A model generated the notes under the pieces. That model worked only from the letters and a program-made list of their open reading frames with translations, had not been told where the DNA came from and ran no database searches. From assembly GCA_051453625.1 (NCBI GenBank), contig JBOZIK010000001.1, positions 211,004,648 through 211,068,647 of the forward strand: DNA of 64,000 nt, written 5' to 3'. A program made the position numbers and the translations under genes. The number at the start of each line of letters is the position of its first letter. Positions within the stretch are counted from its first letter, which is position 1. Origin of the DNA: Welwitschia mirabilis (lineage: Eukaryota > Gnetophyta > Gnetopsida > Welwitschiales). This document shows, in pieces, positions 61,501-64,000 of the stretch.

Positions 61501-63867
61501 NNNNNNNNNNNNNNNNNNNNNNNNNNNNNNNNNNNNNNNNNNNNNNNNNNNNNNNNNNNNNNNNNNNNNNNNNNNNNNNNNNNNNNNNNNNNNNTGATAT
61601 ATTTTTTATGATGGTTTGTATTGGTTCAGAAAGGTGATTCATCAGATGGATAGAAGTTGTTATTCAAGTATGATTGAAAATGTTGAATTGGAACATGTGT
61701 GTTGCCTTGAGCACTTGATAATTTCATATGATGATGGATATGCATGGAGCTTTCTGATTTTATTTACTTTTCTTAAGACAATTTTGAAATTATTTGATAT
61801 TTAGTTCCTCAAAATGATCATGTCTCATGGTGGGCAGTGAGAGCTATTATGCTTCATCTAGAACATATATGTCTTTAAGGCATGCATTTTCTTTCTGTGA
61901 CTGTATTGCCATTATCCTAAAATGTTTGGAGTGTCAAAATGGATCAGGATATGTGGCTCTATATTTCAGAAAACAAGAGGTTTCATGACTTTGGAAATGA
62001 GGCAGCCCTTATCTGGTATGAAACTAATGTGCCGTACGTAGTTTGGGAGCCAAACAGTGTAAGGAAGCTCAGTATTGAATACCATCTATCAGAGGTAAAC
62101 AATTTCAAGCATTCTATTTAAACTTTTGGCATTGTTAACATGCTTTTCTTCTGAAAACATCAACAGGAATAATGTATAAAGAGTTTACCTTTGATTGGTT
62201 GAAAACTACTGCTGTCATGGATCTCTCTAAGAAAGAGATTCTCACAAAAGAAATTATCAATGCTTAATTATCAATGCTTTTGTAAACTAGGTCATTATCT
62301 ATATGCCACCAATGTTCTAAGGCACATTAGAAAGACCTTGACAGTTTTGTAACCTTACATGGCTTTTAATTCATTTGTGATTCATCTTGTAATTGCTACG
62401 CTGTAATACTGTTGTGATGCTTGGTCCTGTTATGATACATGATTTCCAGTGCTAAGTAATTTTGATGTGGTATATGGTAGGCTGTAAGGAATAATGGAAC
62501 TTTATATGCCCATGTGTTTTTCACTCGTTCTGGATATTCTCCAGACCCATCCGATCCTGAATATGAGCCTTCATTTACGTTTAGTGGTACACAATGTGAG
62601 TGTTGTTGCATAGTTTGTTATATGATTCCATTTCTTTGCATCTTTGTTGATTTTCTAGATTTTAATTTCGGTTATTGGTGAGCAATATTCAATCCTTAAC
62701 CATAAAGGATTCCATATTGTGGGATTTTTTTTTTTTTTTTTTTTAAAATGCATCCATATTTAAATATCTACAGAGGCCAAAGGCAGATAAGCGCAAAAGC
62801 CTATTAGGAGGTGAAACACATGAAGATCAGAAAATGCCTGAAGAGAAGGTAGTTACTTATTTAGGCTGTTATAGGATAAAAATGTGGAAATTTTGATTGC
62901 TGTAACGAGGCTTCTTTGTATAATATTGATATATGTTTCTTGCANNNNNNNNNNNNNNNNNNNNNNNNNNNNNNNNNNNNNNNNNNNNNNNNNNNNNNNN
63001 NNNNNNNNNNNNNNNNNNNNNNNNNNNNNNNNNNNNNNNNNNNNAGGCTTCTTTGTATAATATTGATCTATGTTTCTTGCATTGTCACATAATTTATGAA
63101 TGCTATCCTTTATGATAAGCATTTGCAACTTCACTCTGTTGTCTTCATGCCTAATGGAGAGAAAAAGTTGCTAGTGTTGCCAAATGAAATTTTACTTGAC
63201 ACTCTTGGTTAGGCATAGAGAATCATATAGGTTTGGATTGTAATTTATGTTGTAGTTGCTTTTAATTCACATTTCCATTGTTTATGTCTCAAAGGTTCAG
63301 GAAACTACAGCCGAGGAAAACAATGATGGCCCTCCAGAATGGGTTTCTTTTTGGAAGCCGAATATAACCATAAACTTGGTTGAAGATTTCACACGGTATG
63401 TTTGTTGAAGTGCCTTAGTTTGAAAATTAAGGAACAACTTAATCATTGATGAAAATGGTTACTGACACTTGTTTTGAATTGTGATATGCAGTTATTCACC
63501 AAATTCAGTTCCTCCACATGTGGCTGAGTGTATACTCTTTTAACTGAACTCCTCTTTTGTTTTCCATTGATCTTAGATCATGTCATTCTACCTTTCTTTT
63601 TTTGCTGTGGCTTAAAGCATTTTTCCTACAGCTTTGCAGGTTGATCCAAAAACTGGAAATTACTTCCCAATAATTTACTTTAATGAATTTTGGCTCCTGA
63701 GAGATAAATTGATACAAGTAAATGAGACTACTGAAGTATTGCCTCTGCATCTGGAGTTGGGGCCAATCAGTTTGATGAAATGGCAGTTTTTTCTTCAGAT
63801 GGATCAGTCGTTTCAAATTCATCGTTCATATGGTAGTATGTTGGAGGGTGAGGCTGATGAACTTAAG
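49323..63867 (+). CDS. CLPTM1-family transmembrane protein, 5' part (runs off the window)
   Basis: Seven exons (49,323-49,550; 61,948-62,094; 62,481-62,595; 62,754-62,848; 63,295-63,395; 63,492-63,529; 63,632-63,867) sum to 960 bases, 320 codons in one frame. The family is about 590 residues in Arabidopsis, so the multipass C-terminal half lies beyond the window. Visible features: an Ala- and Gln-rich N-terminus (residues 1-31), one membrane segment (about 36-54, MLFGVIRMAVFWYIFTQFF), then the luminal domain with DMWLYISE, LYAHVFFTRSGY, PKADKRKSLL, WKPNITINLVEDFTR, NEFWLLRDKL and FLQMDQSFQIHRSYGSMLEG. Animal CLPTM1 is an ER membrane protein that retains GABA-A receptor subunits, and its relative CLPTM1L is a lipid scramblase in GPI-anchor synthesis; the plant role is unknown. 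All introns are GT-AG except intron 3, which ends AT (see findings). Confidence 0.9.
50181..50502. repeat. Tandem duplication, two 161-bp copies
   Basis: The stretch 50,181-50,341 is followed directly by 50,342-50,502, with only about six base differences. It lies in intron 1 about 600 bases after exon 1. Both copies contain ACGCGTGAAATGC and CACGTGAAATG (a G-box-like CACGTG core). Confidence 0.85.
52010..54036 (-). mobile_element. Old Ty1/copia relic, internally deleted
   Basis: On the minus strand, about 52,270-52,020 reads, with stops, CQSAIQLIGGK and later SNTKEED and a KPC-SFYSS piece, which align with the end of copia RNase H (NQSAIQLA, then a VRE..., then DLFTK). The frame 53,452-53,658 has a gag zinc knuckle, CSHCKEKAHLHKDC (C-X2-C-X4-H-X4-C intact), and an Asn-rich tail. 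The polymerase parts between them are largely missing or unrecognisable. LTRs were not found, so the ends are approximate and these could be two separate relics. Confidence 0.6.
54614..54894 (-). repeat. 3' LTR of the intronic copia element
   Basis: It begins TGTTGAGAAATTTAAGGG on the minus strand and ends CA. By eye it differs from the other LTR at roughly one base in seven, indicating an old insertion. Confidence 0.9.
54895..54903 (-). promoter_or_regulatory. Polypurine tract of the intronic copia element
   Basis: The minus strand reads GAGGGGAAG directly before the 3' LTR, within the ATCTTGAGGGGAAG arrangement typical of plant copia elements. Confidence 0.85.
54931..55433 (-). pseudogene. 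Copia RNase H remnant
   Basis: The frame 55,065-55,433 encodes ADWAGSADDRRSTSGFCTF, then LVTWRSKKQQVVARSSAEAK and HGICELLWLK, all RNase H signatures. The usual SSAEAEYRA has Lys for the second Glu, and the residues before ADWAG are changed. A frameshift leads to 54,931-55,137, which ends with KQLADVFTKDLNGKAFHSL, the normal C-terminus of the polyprotein. Confidence 0.9.
55758..56657 (-). pseudogene. Copia reverse transcriptase remnant
   Basis: One long open frame contains GVDYQETFAP, LDVKNAFLHGDLEKEVYM, KICKLKKALYVLKHSPRAWF and the active-site AYVDDI. It carries a 36-base in-frame tandem duplication at 56,035-56,106 that repeats the LQQLDVKNAFLH segment. A 125-N gap is at 56,198-56,322. The catalytic YVDD is intact, but the duplication lies in a conserved RT block. 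Confidence 0.9.
56825..57474 (-). pseudogene. Copia integrase remnant
   Basis: The frame 56,944-57,474 has WGPNRITSLSGHHWFVAFIN, LRSDKGTEYTA and TLAQNGIGKNKNRHLLE. The first catalytic Asp (usual FIDDFS) is changed to FINCFS, the second (LRSD) is kept, and the catalytic Glu (usual QNGVAERKNR) is replaced by Lys in the QNGIGKNKNR segment. A frameshift near 57,000-57,070 leads to the C-terminal piece (MPLKTLDFKTPVECL, SKLDSQALECVFLGYS, YHPPTRKVFVSMDVTF). The zinc-binding region upstream (about 57,480-57,620) has CEIAKHTHASY in another frame. The enzyme would be inactive. Confidence 0.9.
57681..58193 (-). pseudogene. Copia protease remnant
   Basis: The open frame includes VIDTEASEHITSSSKLFSSY, where the usual active site is D-S-G-A-S-D-H; here it is D-T-E-A-S-E-H, so the catalytic Asp is kept but the Gly is lost. 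The TPCSGK and SISGKGSIQCTP segments follow as expected, and GLYLPQQG ends the region before the pre-integrase zinc finger. Confidence 0.88.
58335..58525 (-). pseudogene. Copia gag C-terminus with altered zinc knuckle
   Basis: It encodes CNHCGKPRDTRENCWKLHG, a C-X2-C-X4-H-X4-C knuckle in which the His is Asp. Only about 140 bases separate it from the LTR and primer site, so the main gag core is deleted. Confidence 0.85.
58526..58809 (-). repeat. 5' LTR of the intronic copia element
   Basis: Partner of 54,614-54,894. On the minus strand it starts TGTTGAGAAATTTAAGGG at 58,809. The inner edge has AA where CA is expected. Confidence 0.9.
58917..59398. repeat. Tandem duplication, two 241-bp copies
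   Basis: The stretch 58,917-59,157 is followed directly by 59,158-59,398 with only a handful of differences. It starts about 110 bases after the copia 5' LTR, in intron 1. No coding potential is recognised in it. Confidence 0.85.
61109..61594. other. Assembly gap of 486 N with identical flanks
   Basis: The 44 bases before the gap (from TGATATATTTTTTATGATG at about 61,065) are repeated after it from 61,595 with one difference. The real gap may be zero or the region a local duplication. Confidence 0.8.
61948..62094 (+). CDS. CLPTM1-family gene, exon 2
   Basis: Forty-nine codons, phase 0 at both ends; acceptor ATCAG, donor GTAAAC. It encodes DMWLYISENKRFHDFGNEAA, then WYETNVPYVVWE and the IEYHLSE end. 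These match the family's luminal domain start. Confidence 0.88.
62481..62595 (+). CDS. CLPTM1-family gene, exon 3
   Basis: One hundred and fifteen bases, phase 0 in and phase 1 out; acceptor GTAG, donor GTGAGT. It encodes NNGTLYAHVFFTRSGYSPDP and SDPEYEPSFTFSGTQ, a well conserved block. Confidence 0.9.
62754..62848 (+). CDS. CLPTM1-family gene, exon 4 (start inferred)
   Basis: It encodes IFKYLQRPKADKRKSLLGGE and DQKMPEEK. The start is set by phase and by family similarity (a YL-x-x-PKADKRKSLL block): with exon 3 ending in phase 1, an exon beginning at 62,754 restores the frame exactly. The bases before it read TGCAT, not TGCAG. The only AG nearby (62,772-62,773) would create an immediate TAG stop. 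Donor GTAGTT at 62,849. Confidence 0.7.
63295..63395 (+). CDS. CLPTM1-family gene, exon 5
   Basis: It encodes PPEWVSFWKPNITINLVEDF and ends inside an Arg codon (donor GTATGT). An alternative acceptor six bases downstream (exon from 63,301) would remove two residues and keep the frame. Intron 4 before it has a 100-N gap (62,945-63,044) with duplicated 40-base flanks. Confidence 0.88.
63492..63529 (+). CDS. CLPTM1-family gene, exon 6 (38 bases)
   Basis: This short exon completes the Arg codon and encodes YSPNSVPPHVAE. It is bounded by acceptor TGCAG and donor GTATAC at 63,530. The length to the next conserved DPKTG motif then matches the family exactly. Confidence 0.82.
63632..63867 (+). CDS. 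CLPTM1-family gene, exon 7
   Basis: Acceptor CTACAG, donor GTATTA at 63,868. It encodes LQVDPKTGNYFPIIYFNEFW, LRDKLIQVNETTEVLPLHLE and FLQMDQSFQIHRSYGSMLEG, the most conserved part of the family. It ends in phase 0 at DELK. The rest of the gene lies beyond the window. Confidence 0.92.
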
Positions 63868-64000
63868 GTATTACATGGCACAGTAATGAGCTACAGCTTT
63901 TGAAGATTTTTCAATTGTTGTGGCACAATATTAAAAACATGAAAGCCACCAACAAATCATTGAAGTCTTAAATTGTGTTGTTAATAGTATGCAGAAGAAA

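Larger units (their letters stand above)
49551..61947 (+). other. Intron 1 of the CLPTM1-family gene, about 12.4 kb
   Basis: Donor GTAAGT at 49,551 and acceptor CAG at 61,945-61,947. It contains two tandem duplications, an old copia relic and a copia element with LTRs, both transposons antisense to the gene. A 486-N gap is at 61,109-61,594 with the same 43 bases on both sides. The stretches 49,551-50,180, 50,503-52,009 and 59,399-61,064 show nothing else that I recognise. Confidence 0.8.

Noticed and set aside
1-64000. Search for tRNA, rRNA and other structured RNA genes
   Set aside because: The only tRNA-like words found are the retrotransposon primer-binding sites; no cloverleaf or rRNA signature was recognised by eye.

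Overview
This window is nuclear DNA of a seed plant, probably one with a large, repeat-rich genome (a gymnosperm is plausible, but nothing here proves it). The evidence is one intron-rich eukaryotic gene of plant type, plant Ty3/gypsy (Athila-type and chromovirus-type) and Ty1/copia retrotransposons, plant-style tRNA primer-binding sites, a CACTA-type DNA transposon and a very AT-rich background. Almost every transposon reading frame is broken by stops and frameshifts, so the elements are old.

Layout. 1-7.1 kb: AT-rich DNA with no gene I recognise. 7.18-7.95 kb (+): RNase H and start of integrase of an Athila-type gypsy relic, interrupted by a CACTA-like element (about 7,967-9,415) that carries a short piece resembling the C-terminus of a PARP domain. 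9.4-12.5 kb: nothing recognised. 12.5-19.3 kb (-): a degenerate chromovirus-type gypsy element with both LTRs, an internal duplication and a missing RNase H. 21.6-48.1 kb (-): an Athila-type gypsy element whose reverse transcriptase is split by a second LTR element (about 29.4-39.8 kb). That inner element has 1.6-2.1 kb LTRs, a primer-binding site and a polypurine tract, but no retroviral proteins. It carries a fragment of a host WD40 (AMBRA1-like) gene with its intron.

49.3 kb to the end (+): the only gene that looks functional, a CLPTM1-family multipass membrane protein. Seven exons coding for about 320 residues are visible and the gene runs off the window. Its first intron is about 12.4 kb and holds a decayed copia relic (52.0-54.0 kb), a nearly full-length copia element (54,614-58,809) and two tandem duplications. 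Exon phases agree across the gene, but the acceptor before exon 4 reads AT where AG is expected.

Assembly warning: the sequence has 31 N runs. At least 16 of the gaps that are exactly 100 N are flanked by the same sequence on both sides (30 bp to 1.1 kb, a few percent different), as is the 486-N gap. These look like unmerged overlapping contigs or haplotypes, so about 5-6 kb of the window is probably falsely duplicated.

I found no RNA gene, no CRISPR array and no clearly new multi-gene system. The most interesting items are the captured host-gene fragments inside two non-autonomous transposons and the altered splice site in the CLPTM1 gene.
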